A stretch of DNA of 64,000 bases from Tupaia tana (Eukaryota > Chordata > Mammalia > Scandentia > Tupaiidae): the NCBI GenBank assembly GCA_026018925.1, contig JAKSZU010000016.1, forward strand, positions 56,393,075-56,457,074, written 5' to 3'. Made by a program: the position numbers and the translations under genes. The notes beneath the pieces were generated by a model. It did no database searches, was not told the origin of the DNA, and saw only the letters and a list, made by a program, of their open reading frames with translations. Within the stretch, counting starts at the first letter, position 1. The number at the start of each line of letters is the position of its first letter. Positions 35,550 through 46,480 of this stretch are shown here, piece after piece.

Positions 35550-35830
35550 GTGTTTAGTTTGGTTTTGATAGCACCTGCACCAACATATAAGAGAGAAAGA
35601 AAGAGCATGCTCGCACACAAACACAGTGTGTGTAAACATCTTCAGTGGATCTTGTCACGCCACGATACTTTTTCCCTAGCCCTCTAGCTCCTCAGGATCT
35701 TGGACACCTACCTTTGTGTACACCCAGCATGTTTTCAGGTTGACCCCAGGAATCCAAACTGTAGTTGGCAATGTGACTTCTCGTACCTGTAGTCCAGTGT
35801 GGTATGGACCGTGCCACTAGGCTGAGCTCA
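35550..35830 (-). repeat. Old tRNA-type SINE
   Basis: Minus strand: GAGCTCAGCCTAGTGGCACG, CTACAGTTTGGATTCCTGGG, CATGCTGGGTGTACACAAAGG, CCAAGATCCTGAGGAGC, ending in a CA/CT-rich part. Strongly diverged; related to 32815-33040. Confidence 0.65.
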
Positions 35831-36184
35831 ACTTCTTGATTTTTAAGGTACCTTTAAGAATTTTGTTCTTCCCCCTTTCTACAGCTGCTGTCATAGCAAA
35901 ATGATCCTTGGGTTCTAGAATAAAAATTTTAAAGCAGGTATCAAGCTAATTGACCTACAACGGCTTCAGGACAAGTAAGAACAGAATTTCTGGACACATC
36001 TATCCTGGTGAAGTAAAATTATGTACATTGGAGGTTGGCTTTGGGGCGCCTATATATTCTGTTTCTTGATTTGGATGTTGGTTACACAGGAGTATTCAAT
36101 GTGTAAACAATACATTTACATGCATCTTTTTTGTTTGTATGTTATGCTTCAAGAAAAAGGTTTTTAAAAAGTGACTGATGTATC

Positions 36185-36421
36185 ATTTGACTGATTGCTA
36201 GAGAGTATGTGTGCTCTCTGGAGAGAGAGGAGGAGAGAGAAGGAGGGAAAGTGAGAAAGCATTTTCCATAGTAATGCTGCAATTTCCTCTATTCTAATCC
36301 TCTTTTCAGGATTCTGGGCATGCATACACACATGTTTCTCAAGCCACTGAGTCTGGATCTCCAACTGTGCACACTGCTGTGTGGGATCGAGCTGCCCCAA
36401 CCACCATGCCACTGGCTCTCA
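36185..36421 (-). repeat. tRNA-derived SINE, older long class
   Basis: Minus strand head AGAGCCAGTGGCATGGTGG, AACATGTGTGTATGCATGCC, CTTTCTCACTTTCCCTCC, CTCTCTAGCAATC. Confidence 0.85.
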
Positions 36422-36450
36422 GAAGTTTAATTTTAAAATCTCATACATTG

Positions 36451-36683
36451 GGGCCAGTAGGGGGTGTAGCTGTTACATCTCTGGACTGCCATATGGCTGA
36501 TGGCTTGAAACTCACATCGGATGTGTGTGCATGTGTGCCCAAGATTGCAGTATGGCCATCCCCCCTCCCTGGGTGAGAGGGCAGTGATTTCTCACTTTCC
36601 CACTCACTGTCTCTGTCTGTCTCTCTTTCTATGAGGAGTACACATGCCCTGTGACAAAAGTCTCTCTTGAAAAAAAAAAAAAT
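36451..36683 (+). repeat. tRNA-derived SINE, older long class
   Basis: GGGGCCAGTAGGGGGTGTAGC head. The segment between CCATATGGCTGA and TGGCTTGAAACTC is short, so the box B region is deleted. The 3' end is CCCTGTGACAAAAGTCTCTC plus an A tail. Confidence 0.88.
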
Positions 36684-36688
36684 CTTAG

Positions 36689-36946
36689 GACCAACAGATG
36701 GGTGTAATGGTTATGTTACTGGACTCCCTCATAGCCTACTATGATTTGAGTTCTGTACCCAACAGCTTGAAACTCAGTCTGGGTCTATGTGCATGTGTGC
36801 CCTAAATCCTTAGAGAATAAGGGAGGAGAAGGAATTGCAGCATGGTCATACACCCTGGAGGGTGATTTCTCCCTTCTGTCTCTGTCTCTTTCTGTCTCTG
36901 GCGAGCACACACACCCTATAGCAACAATCTCTCAAAAATACCCCCA
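36689..36946 (+). repeat. tRNA-derived SINE, class A-like, in the tail of the preceding SINE
   Basis: GGACCAACAGATGGGTGTAATG, ATGATTTGAGTTCTGTACCC, CTGGAGGGTGATTTCTC, CCCTATAGCAACAATCTCTC. CTCATACATT occurs before the first and after the second of these two SINEs (36439 and 36950). That fits one original target duplication plus a second insertion in the tail. Confidence 0.88.
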
Positions 36947-37580
36947 AACTCATACATTAATTCTTCTTTAAAGTATTAATCGGAGTACTGTTTATATAAG
37001 AGCTCATGCATGAGCATAGATGCCTGTCTGTGAAATAGTTCTCATCTCAGATCATACCACATTAAATCGTACCTGCTTTAAAGTGTAAGTACATGTACAT
37101 ATCCAGGTATGTAAGTCTGCTTTCATTTACAAGGTAATTAAAATGTTTATATAGTAAATTCATGCTTTCAGATATTTTCTATTCATAAATAAGTTTTAGA
37201 CCCTTGAAATATGACCTTTCTTATTTAATAGGTCAGTATCATTTGGCTTATTTTTTTTCTTTGTATAATACTTTTCAGAACTTAGTATTCTTATGAATTG
37301 CTAACACATGGTCTTCATCAATCCAAACAACATGGATTAACTTTCCTGGGTGGTCATGTGATAGTGATTCTGTCCGAAATAAAAAAAAAAAAACGATAAA
37401 TTTCGGGGATTAAAACAATAGGAAAGTATTCTAGGCAGTTTTGTTACCCACTTCCCATTGTCCCTTCCTATTTTCTGTGCTTAACTTGTGTATTTCATCT
37501 TTGTTGCTTGAAACCTTTGTCCTCTCTTCTCCATAGTGATGCAAAAACTTTTCTACACTTACTTTAAAACATAGTGAATA

Positions 37581-37843
37581 GGGACCAGCAGTTGGCGTAA
37601 TGGCTATGTCGCTGGACGCCCATGTAATTGACCGTGGTTCAAGTCCCAAACCCAGTGGCTTGAACTCACACCTGGCGTGTGTGCATGCCCAAGATCCTGA
37701 GAAGAGAATGGAGGAGAAGGGATTGTGATGTGGCCATCCCCCCTGGGGGGTGATTTCTTACTTTCTGTCTCTTTCTGTCTCTCTCTGTCTCTCTGGCGAG
37801 CACATGCACCCTACAGCAAAAACTTCCCCCCCAAAAAAATAGT
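37581..37843 (+). repeat. tRNA-derived SINE, class A
   Basis: GGGACCAGCAGTTGGCGTAATGG, GTGGTTCAAGTCCCAAACCC, CCCCCCTGGGGGGTGATTTC, CCCTACAGCAAAAACTTCC. TAGTGAATA flanks on both sides. Confidence 0.95.
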
Positions 37844-37859
37844 AGTGAATAGTTGTTAA

Positions 37860-38885
37860 AATTCTATAGTGGTTTATACTGTTTGTTCTCTAATTGGACA
37901 GTAAATGTCTAGTTTATAGATTCATTACTTTTACTGTTTAGACTTAAAAAGAAGAACAGTCACTATAGAATCTGGTTTTGTCCTAGAATGAAACACACAT
38001 AACTGTTGATTTTAGTAGGAATTAGCAAGTTCTACTCTTTTCTATAGGTTTCTTAAAGTTGTTTTCCTGGCTTTTGAAATGGCGCTGATCTACAGAAGTG
38101 GCAGTGTCAGTAAGGAGGGCAGGCATGCTCTTCCGAGAGGAGTTTCTGCAGTGCGACTGACTTAAAACTCAGTAAAAAATGAGAGATTTTGGTGGTGGCA
38201 TGTTTTTGTCATAGCTTGTTTATAGCAGGCACAGACTCTGACCCCAAGGACTATATTTCTATTTGGAGCAGACATTGACCTCCTTCTCTGGGCTGAAACA
38301 GTGAAGTATATCGGTTTTGGTAGCTTGGGTTATAAGAAACCTAAATTAGTTTGAAGTGGAATTATCCTCATGAAAGGGCAGTTGAAAGCCCTTGACACTG
38401 GACGGAGGATTGTCTAGTGTCTAATCTTGGCTCAAAATGTACCAGACATAATGAGAGTCATTATGAACTGCTGATCTCTTACCCCTCCCTTCAGCAGACC
38501 CTATTAGACTTGCAAAAATAGCAAACACTGTGTGTATTTGGCATGGTGCCTGCTGTGTACTAGAGGAAGAAAGCGTACCTTGTTTGCACTCCAACCAGAT
38601 ACTGGTGCATCGTGTTACAGCTCTGCCTGGTTCTGAGCTCCTCTGTTCAATCTCTTCTTGACAGATGCTGTCGTTGCCACCCCTTAGCAAGACAAATGCA
38701 GCCTCTCTGCGGGAGCTGGCTTTTGCCCAGCTGTAGTTGCCAGTGCCCTAAACTGATGCTTGTGTACCTGTGGAAAGGTAACAGCCTGTGAGCCTGTTAC
38801 TCTGCCATCCTATGTATTACTTTTTGAGTTTTTGCCATTTCTAAAAGAAATTGCAATTCTGTTTGTTCAGATAAATGTGTGACTC
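37860..38885 (+). other. Unique intron sequence
   Basis: No repeat recognised. 38080-38760 is somewhat GC-richer than its surroundings and of high complexity; no exon signals with an open frame were found. Confidence 0.4.
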
Positions 38886-38889
38886 TGAA

Positions 38890-40060
38890 CTCCTCTTCCT
38901 AACTTTTCAACAGCAGATGTTGGTTAAGCACCCACTGTAATCTCCAAGAAGGGTTACTGCCCCCTAGAAACTCTCTGTAGGGAGAAAGATATGCAGACAG
39001 TCACATAATCAGAAACAATAGTTGTGTGTGTTAAGGACTCTGGGAACAAAAACGAAGGAAGGGATCTATGAGACTGTCAGGGAGAGAATCCTCTTATGTG
39101 GGCTGTGAAGGTTCATTGCATAGAAGGTGTGGCATAGGTGTTGGTGGGGTCCAGTGTGAAAGAGGAGGAGTGGCTTGAAATGAGCTTGATGAACCTAGCT
39201 TGGGACCTGGTTTTGAAGGAAACTGTCAATGGGGAATTATCATAGAATTTTAAGGAAAAATATATAGCCTCTTGAAAATGTTTGTGCTATTGGATATATT
39301 TAGACTAATTAAGTTCATTAGCAAATCAATTAAATGGGGGGGGGAGGCATAGAAAGCAACCATTGATACCAGAGACAATGTGGGAGGAGGGTGGGACATG
39401 GTAGAGGGTGAGGGATAAGGAATCAAGGATGGCAAAACAAAAAACAAAGTATACAAGACATAAGAATTGGAAAATTATTTGCTGAAAACATGTATGTTGA
39501 TGTGCTTGATTGAGCCAATACACAGTGTATTTTGGATGGAAAAAAAAAAGAGCATTCTTCTCTGGAGAGTGAGATTATATAAAAAGTGGTAAATTAGAGG
39601 AGTGCTAATATCACAAGTTGGAAGAAGTAGGTTTGCCAGGGGTTTTGGATGTCCTGAGTTCAGGTAGAGGGTTAAGGGTAGGAAGGGACTCAGAGATATT
39701 TGGCAATCTTCAAGATAGGACTTGGCTAACAACAACATATTAAGAGAGTGGGAAAGGAAATAAAACAGAGGAGGGAAGAAGGCTTCTAAGGCTTTCAGCA
39801 ATGACTCCTGATAGTATTTACAGAGGAAACAGGGAAGGCAGAGCAAATTTGAAGGATGCAAGATGATTTCAGTTTGGACCAGATCGAGTTAAAAATACCT
39901 GTGGACATTTGTAGATATTAATGAATAAATTTCAGTGTGAAGTTTGGACCCAAAGTTCAGACTGTGTCAGGTCTGGCATACAGGTCTCTAGGATCATTTG
40001 AGCATTCTGAATTTTAATCCGCTTTAGTCATTAGACCTCTACTTCTAGTTTGACATCTCA
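38890..40060 (-). repeat. Ancient degraded repeat (family not assigned)
   Basis: Purine-rich sequence with segments such as TGGGAGGAGGGTGGGACATGG, GGAATCAAGGATGGCAAAAC and GATGATTTCAGTTTGGACC. These recall a common old repeat (CAAGGATGACTCC..., TTCAGTTTTGGACATG). The second region of the same kind is 45670-46480. I cannot name the family with certainty. Confidence 0.4.
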
Positions 40061-40128
40061 TGGCAGTGTTGGTGCAGAATAGGACCAAAGGTATTTATAA
40101 TAGCTTTTACCTACTTTAAAAAGGCATT

Positions 40129-40290
40129 GGGGCTGGCAGGTGGCATGATGGTTAAGGTGCTGGACTCTCACATGGCTGACTGTGGTTCAGGTCCCAGACC
40201 TAGCAGCTTGCTTTTTAATCTCCCCTCCCCCCATCTCTCTCTAGTCAAATAAAAAATAATAAAATAAATAATTCTTAAAAAAAAATAGGC
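40129..40290 (+). repeat. tRNA-derived SINE, short class B
   Basis: GGGGCTGGCAGGTGGCATGATGG, CTGTGGTTCAGGTCCCAGACC, CTTGCTTTTTAATC, CTCTAGTCAAATAAAAAATAA. AAAGGCATT before and AATAGGCATTT after are its probable target duplication. Confidence 0.92.
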
Positions 40291-40368
40291 ATTTCCCTTA
40301 TTTAACCCTTGTGTCCAGAAAACCATTTATCAAGAGCCTGTCTGAATTTGTATATCAGGGAATAATAT

Positions 40369-40712
40369 TGGGTCATCCAAAAAGTCATTACACATTATTA
40401 TGTAGAAAAACATAGAGGAACCAGCAGGTGGCATAGTGGTTAAGGTGCTGGACTCCCACATGGCTGACCCCTGTTTGAGTTCTGGATCTGGTGGCTTGAA
40501 ACTCACATTGGGCATTTGTCCATGCATTCCCAAAATCCCAAGAGGAGAATGAAGGAGAAGCGATTGTAGCATAGTCATTCCCCCAGGGAGTAGTTTTTCA
40601 CTTTCCCTCTCTCCATCTCTCTCTGTCTCTCTGGTGAGTGCCCATGCCCTGTAATAAAATCTCTCTCTCTAAAAAAAGGAAAATACGTCATGACTTCTGA
40701 CAACCCAGTATA
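40369..40712. mobile_element. Short mariner-type MITE split by a SINE
   Basis: The left TTGGGTCATCCAAAAAGTCA and right GTCATGACTTCTGACAACCCA are inverted and flanked by TA (TATTGGG, CCCAGTATA). The SINE sits after the central GTAGAAAAACATAGA. Confidence 0.88.
40418..40680 (+). repeat. tRNA-derived SINE, long class, in the MITE
   Basis: GGAACCAGCAGGTGGCATAGTGG, CCTGTTTGAGTTCTGGATC, CCCCAGGGAGTAGTTTTTCAC, CCCTGTAATAAAATCTCTC. Confidence 0.92.
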
Positions 40713-41149
40713 ACAGTGAATTCCGTGTATTCACGTTTAGGAACTAATTCTAGAGGATCACAGGTCAGAAATTCTTGTCCTCTACTTAAACTGAGCCTTT
40801 TTGGTAAGAGTTTCACTTGTATTTTCTTCATCCTGTTAGATAAAGTAGACATTTCCCCCCACATCTAAGCAACAGCATAAGTGTTGAAGAAAGCAGTTAA
40901 AGCTTTTCCTCTACAGTTCCCATCTTGGTCAGTCTGCTTGCATTTCTACTTGGCTTGTACCATCTATTGGGACCCACAGATATTTCTTGGCTCCTTGCAG
41001 TTTTTGTCCTCTTCCCTCCCCCAGGAGATGTCTGTCCATGATTACATCCAACAGTGAATTAACAATCCATAGATTGGGCATCAGTGGTAAAGACACTAAT
41101 ACGAGAGTCTGATATGTGTATCAAATAGCCTTTTAAAACATGTGAATTC

Positions 41150-41385
41150 AGGGCTGGCTGTGTAGCTCAGCAGTTAAGGGAGTCCTATACCATGTGAGCA
41201 ACTGCAGTTTGAATCTGGATCCCAATGGTTTGTAAAACATTCTAGGCATGCATGTATACCTACCCCAAATCTGTGTGGCATGGAGAAATGGAGGAGAAGG
41301 GATTACAATGTGCATGCCCCATTGGAGAGTTCTGTCTGTCTCTCTCTTGCAAGCACATGGGTCCTCTAGCAATTAAAGAATAAAT
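41150..41385 (+). repeat. tRNA-derived SINE, older long class
   Basis: GGGCTGGCTGTGTAGCTCAGCAG is the most tRNA-like head in the window (TAGCTCAGCAG box A). GCAGTTTGAATCTGGATCCC is the box B region. It ends CTCTTGCAAGCACATGGGTCC, CTAGCAATTAAAG. Confidence 0.88.
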
Positions 41386-41390
41386 CAATG

Positions 41391-41668
41391 GGGCCAGCAG
41401 GTGGTATGGTGGTTAAGGTGGTGAATTCCACATGAGTGATTCCATGGTTGAGTCCTGGACCCAGTGGCTTGAAAAAACCTGATGGGCATGTGCTGGATGT
41501 ATGTTTGCCTAAAATCTTGAGAAGTAAATGGAGGAGAAGGGACTATTAGCATGGCCTCCCCCCACTTGCGGGGGGGGGGGTGACTTCTCACTTTTCTTCT
41601 CTCTGTGTCTCTGTCTCTCTCTGGTCAGTGCACACACTCTATGGAAAAAATCTAAAGATAAGTTTTAA
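41391..41668 (+). repeat. tRNA-derived SINE, long class
   Basis: GGGGCCAGCAGGTGGTATGG, CATGGTTGAGTCCTGGACCC. The core is expanded to CCCCCACTTGC plus G12. The end is CTCTATGGAAAAAATC. Confidence 0.92.
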
Positions 41669-41724
41669 AAATTTTGAGATGTAAATGCAGGTTATTTCAG
41701 TAAACTTGAGAATTATTGATCATG

Positions 41725-41880
41725 TTTCCCCCTCTGTCCTTCCTGTTTTCCTTTCCCTTCTATCCTTTCTCCCTCTCTCCTCTTCCCTTTTCTGTTTCCT
41801 TTCTTTTTTCCTTCCTCTCTTCCCTCCTTTCTATTTTCCTTTTCTCCCTTCCTCTTCCTTCTACTTCTCCTCTCTGTTAG
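41725..41880. repeat. Polypyrimidine tract, about 150 bp
   Basis: The + strand is almost only C and T (CCTTCC, CCCTTTTC, TCTCCTCTT) with rare A/G. Long homopyrimidine DNA of this kind can form triplexes. Confidence 0.95.
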
Positions 41881-42328
41881 ACATGTAAGTGATAGACTTG
41901 AGCAGAATACAATTTTAGGCTTCTTTTTATTTATCATCTCATCTGGTAAAACTGTTTCTACCAGGAAACTCTTCCTCTTCAGAGAATACTATGCTGCTCT
42001 CGGCCAGTTTGTGAAGTGTTTCAGAATCTTCTCCTACCTGCTGTTTCTGTGCTCTTTCAGGTGTCATGGTGAAGCCCCCACCTGTTCTCAATCATTTGTT
42101 TCTATCTTCAGGAATTGGAGTTTGGAATGTGGCAAAAAGAGGCAGTGTGCATTAGAGGAATTCTGGTACTGTAATATTCTGGGAGAGAGCATGAGGAGGA
42201 GATGTTCTGGAGAGAACAGTTCATACTGGTCATTTTCAATGGTTTGGAAACTTCTCTGAAGAATTACATGCCGTTAGGATTTTCTTGTTCAATAAATACA
42301 TTTTCCTCCAGTTTAGAAATAATCTTCT

Positions 42329-42571
42329 TAGAACTTCAGATGTCATAGTGGTTATGTCACTGGACTTCCATGTAGTCGGCTGCAGTTCAAGTCCTGGACC
42401 TGGCAGCTTAAAACTCATGCTGGGTGCATGTGCATGCATGCCCAAAATCTTAGAGAGGAGAATGGAAAAGAAGGGGTTGTGGTGTGGCCATCCCCCCGGG
42501 GGGGTGATTTCTTGCTTTCTGTCTATATCTGTCTCTCCAGTGAGTGCTTGTGCCCTATAGCAAAAAACCTC

Positions 42572-42619
<48 letters not shown>
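42329..42619 (+). repeat. tRNA-derived SINE, class A, 5' truncated, very long A tail
   Basis: The head begins inside the box A region (GATGTCATAGTGGTTATGTC), so about 15 nt are missing. The body is complete, with CCCCCCGGGGGGGTGATTTC and CCCTATAGCAAAAAACC. The A tail runs about 45 nt from 42574. Direct repeats of 14 bp (AGAAATAATCTTCT) flank it. Confidence 0.95.
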
Positions 42620-42620
<1 letters not shown>

Positions 42621-42714
42621 AAAAAGAAATAATCTTCTCAAAGTTGTTACTTGAATTTATGAATTCATAATGGTTACCATTACTTACAGGACCAAATTCT
42701 GGAATTTATTATTT

Positions 42715-42952
42715 CGTTGAGAGATTTTTGCTGTAGGGTGCATGCACTTGTTAGAGAGACATAAAGTGAGGAATCACCCCCATGGGAGGATGGCCACGCC
42801 ACAATCCCTTCTCCTCCATTCTCTGCCTGGTTTGGGCAGGCAAGCTCATATGCCCAGCGTGAGTTTCAAGCCACCAAGTCCAAGAATCAAACCATGGTCA
42901 ACCATGTGGGAGTCCAGCACCTTAACCACTATACTACATGCTAAGCTTCCCA
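42715..42952 (-). repeat. tRNA-derived SINE, long class
   Basis: Minus strand: AGCTTAGCATGTAGTATAGTGG, ACCATGGTTTGATTCTTGG, CCCAGGCAGAGAATGG (shortened body), CCCTACAGCAAAAATCTCTC. Confidence 0.9.
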
Positions 42953-43116
42953 CTGCTCTGTCTTCCCTCCTATAAAAGACCACATTCAGTGATTATGCTT
43001 TACCACTCTCCAGGAAGCTTCCATGAGTGTTTTGAGCCATGTGGATCTCTACTTATTTTTATTCATGCTGTTACATGAGGAAAGTATGATTTTTTAAAAA
43101 CTGATCCCTTTGTACT

Positions 43117-43276
43117 TATATATATATATATATATTTTTAGGCTTGCTATAGGGAACATGTCCTCACAAGAGAAAGAGAGAGAGAAAGAGGACAAAGGGA
43201 AAGTGAGAAATTACCATCCAGGGTAGATGGCTATGCTGTGATTCCTATTTAATTATCCTCTCAGGATTTTAGAATC
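43117..43276 (-). repeat. tRNA-derived SINE, 3' half only
   Basis: Minus strand: CCTGAGAGGATAATTAAATAGG to CTATAGCAAGCCTAAAAATA. The tRNA-like half is absent; the tail is a (TA)n run (43117-43134). Confidence 0.8.
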
Positions 43277-43662
43277 CCTTGGTACATTTGTAGAAGAATA
43301 GGGCTTGGTGAGTTACACATTTGATGTATGATTGTAAATCAGCCTTGTGGGGATGTAAATAAATCTCAAGACATGACCTCACTCTGAAAGAGTCTACAGT
43401 CCATTGACAAATGCAAGACTGCACATGAATGAAACTAACAATAACTGGATAACCTGTTATAGAGAGAATGATATTATAAGGTGAGAAGTAGCACATGGTA
43501 ACTCAGTGAATTGCAGTAAGCCCAAATTGTGGGAAATTAGGAGAGTGAAGGAATGTACTGGTGGAGTAGCTGCTGAGTATCTCAGATAGATGGGGTAGAA
43601 GAAAACTGTGTAGGGGTTGGGAGCCATGGAAAATAATTTAAGTTAAGAAATGGGGGTTGATT

Positions 43663-43936
43663 GGGACCAGCAGTTAGCGTAATGGCTATGTTGCTGGACT
43701 CCCACGTAGTCGACCGCCGTTCGTGTCCGGACCTGGTGGCTTAAACTCACGCCGGGCGCGTGTGCATGCGTGCCCAAGATCCCGAGAGGAGAATGGAGGA
43801 GAAGGGATTGCGGCGTGGCCATCCTCCCTGGGGGGTGATTTCTCACTTTCTATCTCTCTGTCTCTCTCGTCTCTCTCTGTCTGTCTGGCGAGCGCACGCG
43901 CCCTATAGCAAAAACCTCTCCAAAAAAAAAAAAAAA
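43663..43936 (+). repeat. tRNA-derived SINE, class A, very young
   Basis: GGGACCAGCAGTTAGCGTAATGG, CGCCGTTCGTGTCCGGACC, GCCGGGCGCGTGTGCATGC, CCCTATAGCAAAAACCTCTCC and an A17 tail. Direct repeats of 18 bp (AAGAAATGGGGGTTGATT) at 43645-43662 and 43937-43954 are identical. It is among the youngest copies here. Confidence 0.98.
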
Positions 43937-43954
43937 AAGAAATGGGGGTTGATT

Positions 43955-45230
43955 ATAGGTAGATCAGTAGGTAAGACAGAAATATGTGGAGTAGTTGCAA
44001 GGGAGAGTTACAGAGACCAGCCGAAAGAGACTGCTGAGATAAACCAGCTGTGTTCACAGTGGGAAGGATGATGAATGGTGACTTGAGAAGATGTATCAAA
44101 GAAAGAAATGGCAGGGCTTGCTGACAGATCAGTGCAAGCCTCATGCGAACTGCTGATCATGTTTTAAATGGGAACATCAAAATGCTATAGGAATATCTGA
44201 TTTAAATAAATCCAATTTGTAAAGATTTAGATTTCAGAGTGATATCTTATACTGTATTTAAATGGAAAACAGAACTTGTAAACACATTTGTATAACTATC
44301 ATATCACCTTATCTTCAACATTGTTATCAACTTTCCTACCCACAAATGCAGATAGGCTCACTAATACTCTAGGCTTAATTTGTTCAAGGCTCAACATGTG
44401 AACAATGAATCTGGAGACCATTACAGGACCAAGATTCAGTAGTCTTTTCTCACATTCATTTTGAAGGACAAAAATCTTTGCTTTATAGAACTATTTTAAA
44501 AGGAATCCCCTTAAATGGAAAAGCTCTTTTTAGGTTTAAACTATGCTTGTTTCCAAAAAAAATCAGCATGACAGTACAAGTTGAGGAAGTCTGCCTAGTT
44601 AAGTCCCCTTGCTCCCTCTCATCTTGGCTTGAGTCTCCCCAGTCTTGTTGCAGAGGCTGAAGCAGGTTCTGCCCACTTACATCCTGTCAGAGGATAAACT
44701 TGATACCTTTTGCTTTCATGAAACACTATCTGTGTGAAGTGAGCTCTTTGATCCACAGTGTTCCCTGCTGAAGCTAAGGGAGGATTAAGGAACACCTCTG
44801 AGTTGATGAATATTGGATGAGGTTTATATAATTCAAAATTACATTCCTCTTAACCCTTCAGTCAATGTAGAGACAGGAGAGACTTGTCTAATCATGGTTC
44901 CCACTTAGGCAAGAGGTGCTATATCTTCTCTAGATGCATCATTCTTATCTATGTAGGGCAGAGCATGGGAATTTAGTAAATGTTAATTGATGATTGGCCT
45001 CACAGAATTAATTTATGTCCCCCATTGTAACCATATTGAATGAAGTATATAGAAATTATCCACCTACCCTTAAAAAAACAGCAGTAATAATAAAGATTCT
45101 ACCAGGTAGCATTCCTTGAGTGCATACTACATGCAAAGTTACATTCTAAAGTAGTTTTCACCCATTTAAATTATCATAATACTTTTACAGGATAGATCCT
45201 GTTGTTTTTCCTATTTTATTAATATTATTA
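43955..45230 (+). other. Intron 2 sequence without recognised repeats
   Basis: No repeat clearly recognised. GTAAATGTTAATTGATGATTGG (44977) may be the last bases of an L2 or MIR. Confidence 0.4.
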
Positions 45231-45234
45231 TTAT

Positions 45235-45466
45235 TATTATTTTCCTGTGGGGCACTTGTACTCACCAGAAAGAGCAAGTGGGAAAATTACCCTTTTCTAG
45301 GAGGACTAGCCATACCACAATCCCTTCTCTCCCAATCCCATTTCAAGATGATGGGTACACACATGTGTCTAGTGTCATTTTCAAGCCACCAGGTCCAGGA
45401 CTTGAACTGCTCAGTCAGTCATGTGGGATCTAGCCACCTTAAAATCTATACCACCTGCTGGCCCTA
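45235..45466 (-). repeat. tRNA-derived SINE, long class
   Basis: Minus strand: GGGCCAGCAGGTGGTATAG, GAGCAGTTCAAGTCCTGG, GGGATTGTGGTATGG and a (AAT)n tail (45226-45241). It interrupts the end of an antisense MIR. Confidence 0.88.
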
Positions 45467-45605
45467 CGTTTCCTTTTCTATATATAACAAAACCAGGATT
45501 CAGAGAGGTTAAGCAACTCACCCAAGGTCTCACAGCTTATAAATATTATACCTAGGATTTGAACCTGGCCAGGCAGATCCCAGGTCCCTAACTTCCTTGC
45601 TCTTG
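45467..45605 (-). repeat. MIR, antisense
   Basis: AGGATTCAGAGAGGTTAAGC, AACTCACCCAAGGTCTCACAGC, GATTTGAACCTGGCC and CAGGTCCCTAAC match the antisense MIR core. CCTATTTTATTAAT left of the SINE may be its start. Confidence 0.82.
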
Positions 45606-45669
45606 GTGAGAAAGGCAGGTAGTTAATAAATTCTTGATGAATTCTCTGTGAATCTATAACAGGGTCAAT

Positions 45670-46480
45670 CAATCCAGGCAAAGGGAAAGGCTGGGAAGGC
45701 TTTCCTGAGAAGGTGTCCTTTGGGATGAAACAAGAATGAGTAGGTGCTCTCTAGGTGAGAAGTGGACAGTATTCCTGCATATGTGGTAGTAACAAAATTA
45801 GAATACAATATAGAGATTTTGAGGGGCAACTGAAAATAGTCCAGAATAGATGGAGAGAATAAGACAGTGTGTGTCACAGAATCAGAAGCTAGATCACAAA
45901 CAGTCCTGAGGGGCTAACATCAAGGATATAGTTCATGGAAATAGTAAGTACTACAGACAAGGAGAGCATTGAGGGACAGAACAGTGGAAGTGACATGACA
46001 CATTGTGAGTTTTGAAAAAGTATTTCTGACTGCTAGGGTGTCTCTGAGTCATAGAGGGTGAGCGTGCATGTAGAGAGTGCAGTCAGGAAGCTCTAAACCA
46101 GGTAAGAGGTGATGGTGGCCTGGACCAAGGTAGGAGCAATGAGAGTGGAAAGACACTTAAGCGTTTCTTAGGATTCAGAGAATAGGTGTGGGCGATAAGT
46201 AAGGGAAGAACCAGTAGCAATGCTGAAGTTAAGAGTGAGAAGAAACTTGCAAACTGACCAGACAGGGCCATGAAATGACTATCTACAATGGAGTTTATTT
46301 GGTCAAGAGAAGGATCATGCAAGAGAATAGGCATGGTTGTGCCATCCAAATATTGGATAATTATGCCCAAATTGAGACCAATTCCTGCTGAGAGCATGAA
46401 GAGATACACAGATTTGTTGTTGAGATTTAGACTTTCCAAGATAAGGTGATTTCAGGACTGAGGTTATCTCTTCATGCCTG
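45670..46480 (-). repeat. Ancient degraded repeat, same kind as 38890-40060
   Basis: GGAAGGCTTTCCTGAGAAGG, AAGTGACATGACACATTGTG, TTTCTGACTGCTAGGG, GGTGATGGTGGCCTGGACC and TTATGCCCAAATTGAGACC follow the order of a widespread old mammalian repeat. The first part resembles antisense L2. The family of the rest is uncertain. Confidence 0.5.

Noticed and set aside
39475-39861. 128-codon open frame on the minus strand
   Set aside because: It lies in a degraded purine-rich repeat region, shows low-complexity L/S/P-rich sequence, and has no splice sites or recognisable domain.
42011-42259. Possible exon after a pyrimidine tract (CTGTGCTCTTTCAG)
   Set aside because: A splice-acceptor-like string is present, but the frame has no AUTS2 similarity, no matching donor and no recognisable protein.
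46083-46439. 118-codon open frame on the minus strand
   Set aside because: It falls in an ancient repeat; composition is leucine-rich by chance, with no known domain.
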